DNA of 52,957 nucleotides from Mesorhizobium tamadayense. Lineage in GTDB: Bacteria > Pseudomonadota > Alphaproteobacteria > Rhizobiales > Rhizobiaceae. Made by a program: the position numbers and the translations under genes. Each line of letters opens with the position of its first letter. Position 1 is the first letter of the stretch. The notes under the pieces were generated by a model. It was not told the origin of the DNA. It ran no database searches and saw only the letters and a program-made list of their open reading frames with translations. Location: assembly GCF_003863365.1 (NCBI RefSeq), contig NZ_RQXT01000049.1, positions 1 to 52,957 of the forward strand, read 5' to 3'. Positions 16,390 through 25,316 of this stretch are shown here, piece by piece.

Positions 16390-17469
16390 TCAGCGTGTTC
16401 GCTCTTGGCTTTCGGCAAAGATCGTCAGGACCTTTGAAGCGGTTATTTCTCCGACGATCGCGCCGGAGCTGTTTGTGACGGCGAATCCCTCCAGGTTTCC
16501 AGCGAAGGAAGGCATTGCATCCAATAAGGACATGTCGGCACCGCATGACTGCGTCGCCTGCAAGTGCCCTCGATAAGGCTCGATCACATCCGCCACCGTC
16601 AGGACGTGAGCGAGCGGAACATCGCGCGTGAACTCTCGCACGTAGTCGTTCGCCGGCTTCAGAACGATCTCCGCCGCACTTCCGATCTGGATGATCTGCC
16701 CGTCTTTCATGATCGCGATGCGATCCGCGAGCCGTATAGCCTCCAAGAAATCGTGAGTGATGAAAACGATCGTTTTCTTCAGCAAGGTCTGCAGGCGCAA
16801 GAACTCGTTCTGCATCTGCCTACGTATTAGCGGGTCTAGAGCCGAGAATGGTTCATCCAGGAACCAAAGCTCTGGCTCAACAGCTAGTGACCGAGCGATG
16901 CCGACACGTTGCTGCTGTCCTCCCGACAATTGCGCAGGGAAAGCGCACTCGCGGCCCTTTAGCCCTACCAACTCGATCATTTCTGACGCGCGACTTTCAC
17001 GCCTCTGACGGTCGACGCCTTGCACCCTCAAGGGAAATGCCACGTTCTCAAGGACCGTCAGATGGGGAAGCAGGCCAAAACTCTGAAACACCATTCCCAT
17101 TCTGCGACGTCGGATTTCGATGAGCCGTTTGGGACTGGCCTCGAGGAGATCCTCGCCGTCGAAAAGGATCTCGCCATAACTCGGCTCGACGAGCCGCGAC
17201 AGGCAACGGATAACTGTTGATTTGCCTGAGCCGGAGAGCCCCATAATGACGAAAATCTCACCGGCATGCACGTCGAATGAGACGTCGATGGCTGCCGGCA
17301 CGCAGCCCGACGAACGCAATGCCGCGACGGCACTCGCGCGCTCCGGAGTGTCGCGCATTTGATAGATACCGCTATCCATAGGGCCATAGCATTTCCAAAT
17401 GTTACGGCAGGAAAGCTTGACCTTGCGATCTTTGGCCGACCCAATTTGATCGTCCAGGAAGTAAGTCAT
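16390..17469 (-). CDS. Betaine/proline-type ABC transporter ATPase (ProV-like)
   Basis: 359 residues. Walker A is GLSGSGKST, the signature is LSGGQQQRVGIARSLA, Walker B is L-W-F-L-D-E-P, and the switch His is in F-I-T-H-D. The long N-terminal segment before Walker A and the C-terminal CBS-like part, ending around G-A-I-V-G-E-I-T, are usual for the ProV/OpuAA group. The ATG at 17469 follows GGAAGGA by about eight bases and is preferred over the ATG at 17484. It energises uptake through the fused permease. Confidence 0.9.
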   Translation of the reverse strand: MTYFLDDQIGSAKDRKVKLSCRNIWKCYGPMDSGIYQMRDTPERASAVAALRSSGCVPAAIDVSFDVHAGEIFVIMGLSGSGKSTVIRCLSRLVEPSYGEILFDGEDLLEASPKRLIEIRRRRMGMVFQSFGLLPHLTVLENVAFPLRVQGVDRQRRESRASEMIELVGLKGRECAFPAQLSGGQQQRVGIARSLAVEPELWFLDEPFSALDPLIRRQMQNEFLRLQTLLKKTIVFITHDFLEAIRLADRIAIMKDGQIIQIGSAAEIVLKPANDYVREFTRDVPLAHVLTVADVIEPYRGHLQATQSCGADMSLLDAMPSFAGNLEGFAVTNSSGAIVGEITASKVLTIFAESQERTR

Positions 17470-17561
17470 ACCGTGTCCTTCCATTCGAAGAGCGAAGCGC
17501 CGATGTCAGCTGTTGGGGCGTTAGCTGTTGGAGCGGCGCGCCGACACGTACCCGCAACGGA

Positions 17562-18557
17562 TTACTTAACCGCGGCATCGACCCATTTCTGCCAAGTATC
17601 CTTGTTCTTCTCCACCCAGGCTTGAGCTACCTCATCGAGCGTGTGATTGTGGACATCAATCGCCGAAATCATCGGGATCTGTTCTTCGTCGGTCATCTGG
17701 TAATTCTGCAGAAACCGATACGCTGCTGGCCATTTCTTCTCCATTCCAGACCAAGCGACTTTGATAATTTCTGAATTGGGCAGTGCACAGTCACCTACCT
17801 CATTCGGATTTGGACCCCACTTCGGATCATCCATGCACGCGGGCTCGTACTTAGGCATCTCAACCCACTCGAGATCGAGCTCGTTGAAGAGCCAGTGCGG
17901 CGACCAGAACATCGCAATAATGGGCGTCTTCTTAAGCGCCGCAGCCTTCAATTCCGATACGAGCGCGCCCTCGCTGCCCGCGGACACCGCCTGCAGTTGA
18001 AGATCGAGACCTTTGATCATCGCCTCGCTATGCGAGCCCCAGTCAGGAGGATAGTCCAAGATGCGACCTTTCGGCAGCGTATCCGCGGTGGCCATCGCCT
18101 GCACGCAGGCACTGCTCTTAAGCGCCTCCCAATTCGGCAATCCTGGACAGATATCCTTCATGTAAGAAGGATATAGCCAACCTTCGCGAGCTTTGAGACC
18201 GAGGTCGCCGACCTCAACGACCTTGCCGGATTCCTTTGCCTTTGGCCACGTTTCGCCGATGTTGCTTAGCCATATCTCAAGAGCGGCGTCAGCTGTGCCG
18301 TCGCTGAGCGCCGTAAACTGAGGCAGATAGCCTGCCGTCACGTACTCAACCTTGTAACCCATGCGCTCCAGAATAATTCCAGCGATTTTGGTAGTGACGT
18401 GCTGCCCTGTCCATTCATTAAGCGTGAGCTTAATCGGCTCCTTGGTTTCAGGAATAGACGCCCCATAAGCTGGCGGCATGGCTAAGGTTCCCACAAGGGA
18501 CAGAGCGATCGTCACGGCTGACAGTCTCAGTGCACCAAACATTCTTCGACCCTTCAT
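17562..18557 (-). CDS. Betaine/choline-type ABC transporter substrate-binding protein (OpuAC family)
   Basis: 331 residues with a signal peptide (basic start K-G-R-R, hydrophobic core, probable cut after A-Y-G). The mature part is Trp rich: N-E-W-T-G-Q-H, E-I-W-L-S-N, D-W-G-S-H-S-E, F-W-S-P-H-W-L. That fits the aromatic cage used to hold quaternary ammonium groups. Four cysteines in the second half (for example C-M-D-D and D-C-A-L) may form disulfides. It is the first gene of the operon, 92 bases before the ATPase. Glycine betaine, choline, carnitine, proline betaine or DMSP are all possible ligands. Confidence 0.87.
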   Translation of the reverse strand: MKGRRMFGALRLSAVTIALSLVGTLAMPPAYGASIPETKEPIKLTLNEWTGQHVTTKIAGIILERMGYKVEYVTAGYLPQFTALSDGTADAALEIWLSNIGETWPKAKESGKVVEVGDLGLKAREGWLYPSYMKDICPGLPNWEALKSSACVQAMATADTLPKGRILDYPPDWGSHSEAMIKGLDLQLQAVSAGSEGALVSELKAAALKKTPIIAMFWSPHWLFNELDLEWVEMPKYEPACMDDPKWGPNPNEVGDCALPNSEIIKVAWSGMEKKWPAAYRFLQNYQMTDEEQIPMISAIDVHNHTLDEVAQAWVEKNKDTWQKWVDAAVK

Positions 18558-18723
18558 TCGAGTGGACCTTCTTTCGCTGCCGCAGACAAGTTAACGTGAT
18601 GTGAGAAGGCTACAAGCAAGGATTTCTTGGGCCCCAGCATTACCACCGGTTATGTTAGAGGTGGCGATCGAACGCCGCGGCGTGGTGTAGCTGACTGCTT
18701 TGGTCGCCGTGCTATCCGGCATG

Positions 18724-18860
18724 GGTCAGGCTGATCAGCGCGCCACGGCTGGCAGGCTGACGAGGGATTACGCTCAGTTGGCCGACTCTTCCAAGGTCAT
18801 CTAGCGGGCTCCACAGCACTGCCCATTCATCGTTCTCTTCGAGCAGGATTGCGCCCTAGG
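18724..18860 (-). pseudogene. IS256-family transposase C-terminal fragment, minus strand
   Basis: The minus-strand frame reads G-A-I-L-L-E-E-N-D-E-W-A-V, which matches the GAxLLEQNDEW motif near the end of IS256-family transposases. The sequence after it no longer matches. It lies just left of a second IS256 piece in the opposite orientation. Confidence 0.55.
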
Positions 18861-18877
18861 CCGCGTCCCTACAATGA

Positions 18878-19090
18878 CGCGCCGTCGCCGACCAGATCCA
18901 AATGAAGGCGCCAAAGGTGGCGACGATCACGGACAATGCCGAGCCCGACGTGTTGGCCTACATGCCCTCCCGAAGGAACACGCGCCAAGCTCGACTAGCC
19001 GATCAAACGTCTTAACGGCAAGATCAAGCGGCGCACCGAGGCCGTCGGAATCTTCCCGAACGATGATGCCATCGTGCGCCTCGTCGGCGG
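18878..19090 (+). pseudogene. IS256-family transposase C-terminal fragment, plus strand
   Basis: One frame gives A-E-P-D-V-L-A-Y-M-P and, after a frameshift, a second gives I-K-R-L-N-G-K-I-K-R-R-T-E-A-V-G-I-F-P-N and then D-A-I-V-R-L-V-G. Both match consecutive parts of the IS256 transposase C-terminus (EADVLAYM, ERLNxEIKRR, VGIFPN). The open frame is broken and no terminal repeats were found, so this is a relic. Confidence 0.68.
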
Positions 19091-19526
19091 TCGAGGAAGG
19101 CTTTCACTTGGAAGAGCAGCTGTGTCGGTCTTGAGCAAAAGCTGATAGTCAGACGGCGACGGTGGTCGGGCTCACGTGGCGCTTCCCGCGATAATGTTGA
19201 ATCCAGTGGAAATTGTGGAAGCTGAGCCCGACCTCGACTTCACGAGCTTTGGCCTTATGCCGGATTTTTGAGTTCCCGATAGTGGAACAGGAAACCCACA
19301 CCTTTCGCCGTCGCTGAATCGCTGTCGGGCATCAAAAGGGTCGCGATGGCGTCTCATCCGCCATCGCAGCCAACGCGGTCCAAAGGAGCGGCACCGCGGA
19401 TCTACAGCCCTGGGGTGGACAGCGCTGCCCACGAGCTACCCAGACCGAATTCACGACCGATAAGCACACAAGCAAACATGGGATGCAGTAAAGCAGCTAT
19501 CCGGGTTGGCATTCCATGCGAGCAGG

Positions 19527-20462
19527 TCAACGAGTTCCCGCTGTCGGAACCCCATTCTGTCTGTCGGCCTCAAAGGTCGAGAACACCCAGTTGCAGAACT
19601 TTTCTACGGCTGGGTTGATATGTTCCGTCTCATGCATGACGACATGATAGCCGAGCTTCGTCTTTACGAACTGGTTGACAGGACTGACCAGCCGCCCGCT
19701 TTTCAAGGAGTCGTCTATGACATACCTCCAGCCGAGAGCGACGCCGTCGCCAGCCTCCGCAGCCTGAATTACTAGAGCATAATTATTTATAAGCAGTTTG
19801 TGGTGCTCTCGCGGGACCTCGACATTATTCATGCTGAGCCAGACGCGCCAGTTCATCCAATCCCAACGCTCGTCTTCATGCTCAATGAGCGGGAAGTTCA
19901 TCAATGACTGCGGCCCGCTGACTGGCCCATACTTCTCGATACACGAAGGGCTGCAGACCGGTACGATCTCTTCTGGGAACAGCATCCGCGATTTGAAACC
20001 TGGCCAGTGTCCATTGCCATGTATGATCGCGACGTCGACACGCTCGCGCAAACAATCCTCCTTGTCTGACACAATAAGTCTCACCGATATCTCCGGATTC
20101 AACCCGAAGAACGTCGGCAGTCTTCGCTGAAGCCAGAGTCCGGCGACTGCTTGATCTGTCGCGACCACGAATGTTGCCTGCGGCACGTTGCGTATCTCGT
20201 TCGTGGCATCGCAAATATGCGCCAAGGCCAAGTGTACGCTGTGCTGATACATCCGACCTTCCGGGGAAAGTTCGACGTTACGATGCCCGCGGGTGAACAA
20301 CCGGATTCCAAGATTTTGCTCAAGGTTTCGAATCTGTCTGCTGACAGCTGCCTGCGTAACGTTCAGTTCATTGGCTGCAAGCGTGAAGCTCATGTGACGT
20401 GCAGCGGCATCGAACATCACGAGAGCGTCCAGGGGGGGCAGCTGCTGCCGCAGGCTAGGCAT
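19527..20462 (-). CDS. LysR-family regulator, GcvA-like
   Basis: 311 residues. The start P-P-L-D-A-L-V-M-F-D-A-A-A-R-H-M-S-F-T-L-A-A-N-E-L with T-Q-A-A-V-S-R-Q-I-R-N-L-E is typical of the GcvA subgroup, which often controls glycine-cleavage or amine genes. The effector domain follows, ending with C-N-W-V-F. The gene is divergent from the NTF2 and NTF2-GcvT genes across 114 bases, so it very likely controls them. A small palindrome at 20483-20496 lies about 20 bases before its start. Confidence 0.88.
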   Translation of the reverse strand: MPSLRQQLPPLDALVMFDAAARHMSFTLAANELNVTQAAVSRQIRNLEQNLGIRLFTRGHRNVELSPEGRMYQHSVHLALAHICDATNEIRNVPQATFVVATDQAVAGLWLQRRLPTFFGLNPEISVRLIVSDKEDCLRERVDVAIIHGNGHWPGFKSRMLFPEEIVPVCSPSCIEKYGPVSGPQSLMNFPLIEHEDERWDWMNWRVWLSMNNVEVPREHHKLLINNYALVIQAAEAGDGVALGWRYVIDDSLKSGRLVSPVNQFVKTKLGYHVVMHETEHINPAVEKFCNWVFSTFEADRQNGVPTAGTR

Positions 20463-20463
20463 A

Positions 20464-20496
20464 ATGAAAAGTTATCCTACGCGATGAAAAATCATC
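20464..20496. promoter_or_regulatory. Candidate LysR binding region
   Basis: ATGAAAA occurs at 20464-20470 and 20484-20490, 20 bases apart (about two helical turns). GATGA (20483-20487) and TCATC (20492-20496) form a perfect palindrome around AAAA. The region lies between the divergent LysR gene and the NTF2 gene. Confidence 0.45.
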
Positions 20497-20576
20497 ATTT
20501 GACGAAGCAAGTCAACCATACCACCCTAGCTCGCATTACCGCAACTGTTTCCACCTAGAGAAACGCGGAGCGTAAA

Positions 20577-21053
20577 ATGTCCTCGATGGCACCAAACCGG
20601 AGTTCTGACGCCCACGCCGCTTACATCACGGCACAGAAAAACTGCTTGTCAGGCTCCGCGCCCTTTCACAGTCCGACTGAAGCGCTCCTGGCCTATGTGG
20701 GAGCGTTTGAGTCGAAAGACGCGGGCTTCATTGAGAGGACGACTGCGTCGGGGTCTCTTATCGAGATTCCTATGTTGAAGCCCAACCGTTTAGTCGGCCA
20801 GGCCGAGATCCGCGCAGGACACGAACAATCATTCTCCACGATCAAAACAGCCGCGTTCGAGATTTCACCGCCGGCCGCCAACAATAGCATCTCTATCGCA
20901 ATGGGAACGCTATCCATCGAGCGCATTAACGGTCAGAGAGACACGCATCCTCTGAGCATCGTCGCCGAAACGGATAGTGGAAATCTCAGGAGACTGAGTC
21001 TGTACTTCGATGCTCGTTACTACAGGCTCTGGTCAGACAAGGCTATTCTCTGA
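20577..21053 (+). CDS. NTF2-like (SnoaL-type) protein
   Basis: 158 residues with an NTF2-like core: an early T-E-A-L-L-A-Y-V-G-A-F-E-S-K-D-A helix, then R-L-V-G-Q-A-E-I-R and a late L-S-L-Y-F-D-A-R strand. GGAG lies eight bases before the ATG. It precedes, by 44 bases, a larger protein whose first 130 residues are another NTF2-like domain. The two may pair, since NTF2-like folds commonly dimerise. A role in binding or isomerising the pathway substrate is only an inference. Confidence 0.65.
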   Translation: MSSMAPNRSSDAHAAYITAQKNCLSGSAPFHSPTEALLAYVGAFESKDAGFIERTTASGSLIEIPMLKPNRLVGQAEIRAGHEQSFSTIKTAAFEISPPAANNSISIAMGTLSIERINGQRDTHPLSIVAETDSGNLRRLSLYFDARYYRLWSDKAIL

Positions 21054-21097
21054 TGTTTTCACTGCGCAAGCTAAGCGCTATCTGGGAGAATTGATAA

Positions 21098-22597
21098 ATG
21101 ACACCTACCGCTGCATTCCAGGCGTTCTGCAATGCCTACGCCGCAGGAAATTACGATGCCATGGCCGCGCTTTTTACCGATGACGGAGTCTTCGACGCGC
21201 CGAATATCGAAAAGCCAGCCGCGGGTCGCGACGCCATACGCAAACAGTTGCGCATCCTCTCGCACGCGCAGAAAGACGTCTCGACAACAATCCGCAATTC
21301 CGTCGACGCCGGTGACAAGGGCTATATCGAGGCCTCTTTTGAAGCGGCCGTTGTTGGCGCCGGCGGAAAGATCAACGGTGCGCAGGTGCGGACCGACTTC
21401 CATTTGGTCGCCGCCGTCGAGATGAGAGACGGTCAGATTTTGCGCCTGACGGAGCATTTCGATCGACGTCCCCTCTATCCCGAGGAGCGGCAGCGCATGT
21501 GGATGTTCAATCGTCGCACGCCATATTGGCAGAAGACAGTTGACGCAGAATGTCAGGAGTGGACCGTCTACAACAATATGCATTTCCCGACTATCTACAG
21601 CCGTATGCCCTACGAGGATTATGCGGCTCTAGTCGAGGACGTAACTTTGTGGGATGTCGGCCTTGAGCGCCAGACGCAGATCAAAGGACCGGACGCTCTC
21701 GCCTTCTTTGACTATTTGTCCTGCCGTGACATGTCCAAAATGGCTGTCGGCGACTGCATGTATGCTCTGATCTGCCACGACGATGGCACACTCATGGCCG
21801 ACCCGGTCTGTTTTCGACCCTTTGACGATACTATCTGGCTTTCACACGGCAACGCGGATGTCACTTTCTGGGCTCGCGGTATCGCGATGAACAGCAAATG
21901 GGACGTGGACGTCTCCGAGCCAGACATCGCGCCAATGCAGGTGCAAGGACCTCTCGCCCAGGAAGTTTTGGATCCAATCACCGAAGCCAATCTCAATGAT
22001 CTCAAGAACTATAAGTGCGTCGTCACGAAGGTCGCTGGATACGATGCCGTCGTTTCCCGCACCGGTTGGAGCGGCGGTTTCGGTTACGAAGTTCTGCCGC
22101 TGGTGAGCTCCGTTGACGGCCCTGCGATTTGGGACGAGATATTGAAGGCCGGCGAACCTTACGGGCTGAAGGTGACCGGGCCGATCTGGCAGCGCGCAAT
22201 CGAACGTGGCGTCACTGACTTCAACTATTACATGGGGTCAGGCATCAACCCGCTAGAGGACGTCGCTTCCAAGTTCGTGCATCTCGACAAGCCGGTGGAC
22301 TTCGTTGGCAAGGAGGCTTTGAAGAAGATAAAAGCCGCCGGCGTCAAACGGCACTCCGTCGGCCTCTTTATTGAGGCCGAAGTTCCGCGCCTGGAGTGGT
22401 TCTGGAGCCTCAGGGACGACAAGGGCCGCGTGGGTGAAGTTCGTTGGGCGGCACATTCTTTCGCCCTGAACCGCAGTCTCGGCATCGCCATCGTCGACTC
22501 GGAAATCAAAGTGGGCGATAGGGTGACGATCGAGACTCCTTACGGCAAACTGGCTGCCGAAGTTACGACGATCCCTTTCGTATCAAAATCCTCCTAA
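21098..22597 (+). CDS. NTF2-like domain fused to a GcvT-family methyltransferase (DmdA/LigM-like)
   Basis: 499 residues. Residues 1-130 are an NTF2/SnoaL-like domain (A-F-C-N-A-Y-A-A-G-N-Y-D-A-M-A-A-L-F). From about 135 to the end it is a GcvT-type folate protein: Y-E-D-Y-A-A-L-V-E-D-V-T-L-W-D-V, P-M-Q-V-Q-G-P, a T-G-W-S-G-G-F-G-Y-E segment, Y-Y-M-G-S-G-I-N-P-L-E, and F-V-G-K-E-A-L. These features resemble DMSP demethylase DmdA and the vanillate demethylase LigM more than true T-protein. Predicted role: move a methyl group from a methylated osmolyte or its breakdown product to tetrahydrofolate. GGGAGAA precedes the ATG. The fusion is unusual. Confidence 0.8.
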   Translation: MTPTAAFQAFCNAYAAGNYDAMAALFTDDGVFDAPNIEKPAAGRDAIRKQLRILSHAQKDVSTTIRNSVDAGDKGYIEASFEAAVVGAGGKINGAQVRTDFHLVAAVEMRDGQILRLTEHFDRRPLYPEERQRMWMFNRRTPYWQKTVDAECQEWTVYNNMHFPTIYSRMPYEDYAALVEDVTLWDVGLERQTQIKGPDALAFFDYLSCRDMSKMAVGDCMYALICHDDGTLMADPVCFRPFDDTIWLSHGNADVTFWARGIAMNSKWDVDVSEPDIAPMQVQGPLAQEVLDPITEANLNDLKNYKCVVTKVAGYDAVVSRTGWSGGFGYEVLPLVSSVDGPAIWDEILKAGEPYGLKVTGPIWQRAIERGVTDFNYYMGSGINPLEDVASKFVHLDKPVDFVGKEALKKIKAAGVKRHSVGLFIEAEVPRLEWFWSLRDDKGRVGEVRWAAHSFALNRSLGIAIVDSEIKVGDRVTIETPYGKLAAEVTTIPFVSKSS

Positions 22598-23327
22598 GCA
22601 ACGTCAAGTAGATCCAGCCTATAGACGGGATCTCCACCGCGCGAGTCACCGAACGCGCCGGCTTTCCATTTGCGGTTCGAGCCAGTCAGCAATCGAAGCG
22701 ACCGCGATCACGGCAGCAGCGGTATCAGCCGGGTTCACTCGTCATCTCGGCGCCAGCCACGTGGACCTGTCAGTCTGCGCAAAATCTATGGCACATAGCA
22801 ATTCTTAGGAGTTCCGATGAACATCCTTTCACCAGAAACCAGACGTTCAAGTATCGTCGCGAACCTCGTTGCACACGGGTCGAAGGATGGGGCTATCCGC
22901 CGATCGACTATCGGATCAGTTTCCGCAACCGCGCAACCGCGCGCCCAAAGATTCGTGAGCATCCCGTGCACGTCATCGTGGCGCATGGTGAGATTTCCAG
23001 GACCGGTGGCGAAGCCTTTTTGCGGCGTGCCTTTTCATGGCTGCTCCAGTAGTCGCAACGTCGGCAATCGGACGATCGCCGAATGGCAGCTATTCGCCGA
23101 CCTTCCACAATACGAGACGGTCGTCTTCCGGCCAAGCCCCGCCTTTCCTTGGTCGCCTATGGACTTGCCGCGATATCCTCTGCAAGGCGCGCCAAATACA
23201 ATCCCATCCGGCATTGTCCCACACCGGTGTCACGAGGTCGGGCAAGCCGCCGAAGGAAGGTTGGCTCAAGCCCATTGCGCATTACCGTTTTCAAGCTATG
23301 ATAAAAAGCGTCATTCTTGGAAACGAT
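22598..23327. other. Long intergenic region without a recognised gene
   Basis: A forward frame from 22817 to 23350 (177 codons) starts with ATG and has a weak upstream AGGAG, but its product is Ser, Pro and Arg rich with no fold or family visible, and it runs into the GNAT gene in another frame. It was not called. Confidence 0.45.
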
Positions 23328-24461
23328 ATGAAAAAAAACTCCAAAACTGAACTGGCGACCACTGAGGATGTCGCCGCCATCGCCCATCTGCTGAGTTGCG
23401 CCTTCGGTTTCAGCAAGGCCCGTTCGCAGGAATACCTCACCAATATCGGCCTCGAAACGTTGCGGCTCATCCGCGGCGAGGACGGTCGTCCGGTGGTCTG
23501 CGCGGGGCTGCTTCAAACGGCGCATGTCTTCCATCGCAAGCCCGTGAAGGCAGCTAATATCGTGCATGTCGCGATCGCGCCGGAGCGGCGTGGGCAGGGG
23601 CTCGCGGTACCGTTCGTCGATTCGCTCTGCGACGAGGCCGCGAAGAACGGTGCGGTCATCGCCACGCTCTTTGCGTCGACGCGCCCAGTCTACCGTAAGG
23701 CCGGCTTCGAGCTTGCCGGCCAGGAGGTCGTTTACGAGGCCGAGACGGCAGCGTTGCCTGCTACGAGCCGGCTCGCCTTCGAGCGCGTCGAACTTGATGA
23801 TCCGCGCCTCGTTACCGCCTACGCCGAAAAGACGTTGCGTGAAGCCGGGTTGCTTGTAAGAGAAGCCGCACATTGGAACGAGCTGCGGCGCGCCCCGAAC
23901 GACGCGCTCTCCGCATATCTGGCCGAAGGCGAGGCCGCCTATCTCATCCTCGACATGAGCAACAAGGCGCGGCTTGTGGTCCGCGACTGGTTTGCCGCTT
24001 CGCCCGAGGCCGCGCTCGGCCTGCTCTCCTTCCTCGCCCGCTTCCGCTCCGTCTATCCGGTAGTGCGCTGGCACGGCGCTCCGCACGACGATCTGGTGGC
24101 GGCGATGCCAGACAAGGGCTGGCGGCTTGCCCACCAGGAGGAGTGGCTGTTGCGGGTGCTTGACCCCGCCGCCGCCTTGCGCCAGCGCGGCTACCACATC
24201 GACGACGCGAGGCTCACGTTCCGTATCGGCGAGGCGGCTCTCCAGGTTGAAGTCAGTGGCGGCGCAGTCGAAGTGCGCGAGGCCGGCACATCCGGCCCGG
24301 CGGTGTCAGTGCAGGCAACAGCTTTCGTTCAGCTTTTCACAGGCTTTCGCAGCGCCTCGAAACTGGCGCAGTATGGCCTTCTTGCCGGCGACTCAGCTGA
24401 CATACGCCGCTGTGATCAGCTCTTCGCCGGACCGCCGCCCTGGGTGGCAGAGCATTTCTGA
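23328..24461 (+). CDS. Eis-like GNAT acetyltransferase
   Basis: About 377 residues. The first GNAT domain has V-H-V-A-I-A-P-E-R-R-G-Q-G-L-A (the acetyl-CoA R-x2-G-x-G/A loop) and Y-R-K-A-G-F-E-L. A second degenerate GNAT domain and a C-terminal sterol-carrier-like domain follow, as in Eis proteins, which are near 400 residues. The ATG at 23328 is chosen; the in-frame ATG at 23298 is possible. It is 27 bases before an RpiR regulator in the same direction and may be part of the amino-sugar operon, perhaps acetylating an amino sugar or an aminoglycoside-like compound (inference). Confidence 0.8.
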   Translation: MKKNSKTELATTEDVAAIAHLLSCAFGFSKARSQEYLTNIGLETLRLIRGEDGRPVVCAGLLQTAHVFHRKPVKAANIVHVAIAPERRGQGLAVPFVDSLCDEAAKNGAVIATLFASTRPVYRKAGFELAGQEVVYEAETAALPATSRLAFERVELDDPRLVTAYAEKTLREAGLLVREAAHWNELRRAPNDALSAYLAEGEAAYLILDMSNKARLVVRDWFAASPEAALGLLSFLARFRSVYPVVRWHGAPHDDLVAAMPDKGWRLAHQEEWLLRVLDPAAALRQRGYHIDDARLTFRIGEAALQVEVSGGAVEVREAGTSGPAVSVQATAFVQLFTGFRSASKLAQYGLLAGDSADIRRCDQLFAGPPPWVAEHF

Positions 24462-24488
24462 GCACAACGGGCGAACCAGGAACGGTTT

Positions 24489-25316
24489 ATGACACATGCG
24501 CTGATAGCCTCGCTGAGAGCGGCGGCCGGAGACATGACGCCGGCGCTGGCGCGAGTCGCCGAGACGGTGTTGGCGCAGCCAGACGCCACGCTGCGCCAGA
24601 GCATCACCGAGCTCGCCGAGGTGTCAGGATCGTCGGAGGCAAGCGTCATGCGCTTCTGCCGCGACCAGGGCTTTTCCGGCTTCCAGGATTTCAAGCTGGC
24701 GCTGGCCAAGGAACTGGCGACCGACGAGCGGGCGCGGGACATTGGCTCGCCATCCGACGACATCCAGCGGCTGGTGGAGACCGCGATCATCTCGCTACGC
24801 GAGACCGAGCAGCTGATCGTCCGCAAAGATGTCGCTACCGCTTCGCGAAAGCTCCTCGACGCCTCCGTAGTCGAGTGTTTCGGCATCGCCGCTTCCGCCG
24901 TCACGGCGCAATACCTTGCCTACAAGATGACCCGCATCGGCAAGTTTTCCCGCGCTCTGGGCGACGCGCATCTGGCGGTCATGGCGGCGGGAACCGCCCA
25001 GTCCGGCACCGTGCAGGTGGTGATCTCGAGCTCGGGCTCGACCATCGATGCCGTGCGCGTTGCCGATCTCGCCCGCTCGAAGGGCGCCTTCGTCATTGGG
25101 ATCTCCAACCGCTCGAAGAGCCCGCTGATCGCTGCCTGCGACCTGGCCCTGATCGCTTCCTGGCCGGAGACCCCGCTCACTGGAGGCGCCTTCCCGTCAA
25201 AGATCAGCCAGCTGCTCATCGTCGATGCGCTAGTCGCCGAGATGACCAGGCAGGATCCGAAGCGGCTGGTCGAGCTCAGCCGCACAGCGGAGGTTGTGAG
25301 TGACCGCAGCTTCTGA
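24489..25316 (+). CDS. RpiR-family regulator (HTH plus SIS domain)
   Basis: 275 residues. The N-terminal helix-turn-helix contains S-I-T-E-L-A-E-V-S-G-S-S-E-A-S-V-M-R-F-C. The C-terminal SIS domain senses phosphosugars and includes S-S-S-G-S-T-I-D-A-V and G-I-S-N-R-S-K-S-P-L. It overlaps the ROK kinase gene by 17 bases. By position it should control the operon in response to an amino-sugar phosphate, perhaps ManNAc-6-P or GlcNAc-6-P (inference). Confidence 0.9.
   Translation: MTHALIASLRAAAGDMTPALARVAETVLAQPDATLRQSITELAEVSGSSEASVMRFCRDQGFSGFQDFKLALAKELATDERARDIGSPSDDIQRLVETAIISLRETEQLIVRKDVATASRKLLDASVVECFGIAASAVTAQYLAYKMTRIGKFSRALGDAHLAVMAAGTAQSGTVQVVISSSGSTIDAVRVADLARSKGAFVIGISNRSKSPLIAACDLALIASWPETPLTGGAFPSKISQLLIVDALVAEMTRQDPKRLVELSRTAEVVSDRSF

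Larger units (their letters stand above)
18558..19526. other. Intergenic zone with transposase relics
   Basis: Apart from the two IS256 fragments listed separately, no intact gene was found. A minus-strand frame at 19172-19432 is arginine rich and looks like noise. Confidence 0.5.

Noticed and set aside
20463..21097. Glycine riboswitch ahead of the GcvT-like gene
   Set aside because: The 114-base and 44-base gaps are too short and lack the tandem aptamer pattern; control by the GcvA-like LysR is more likely.
22817..23350. 177-codon plus-strand frame before the GNAT gene
   Set aside because: Low-complexity Ser/Pro/Arg composition, no recognisable motif, and overlap with the GNAT gene.
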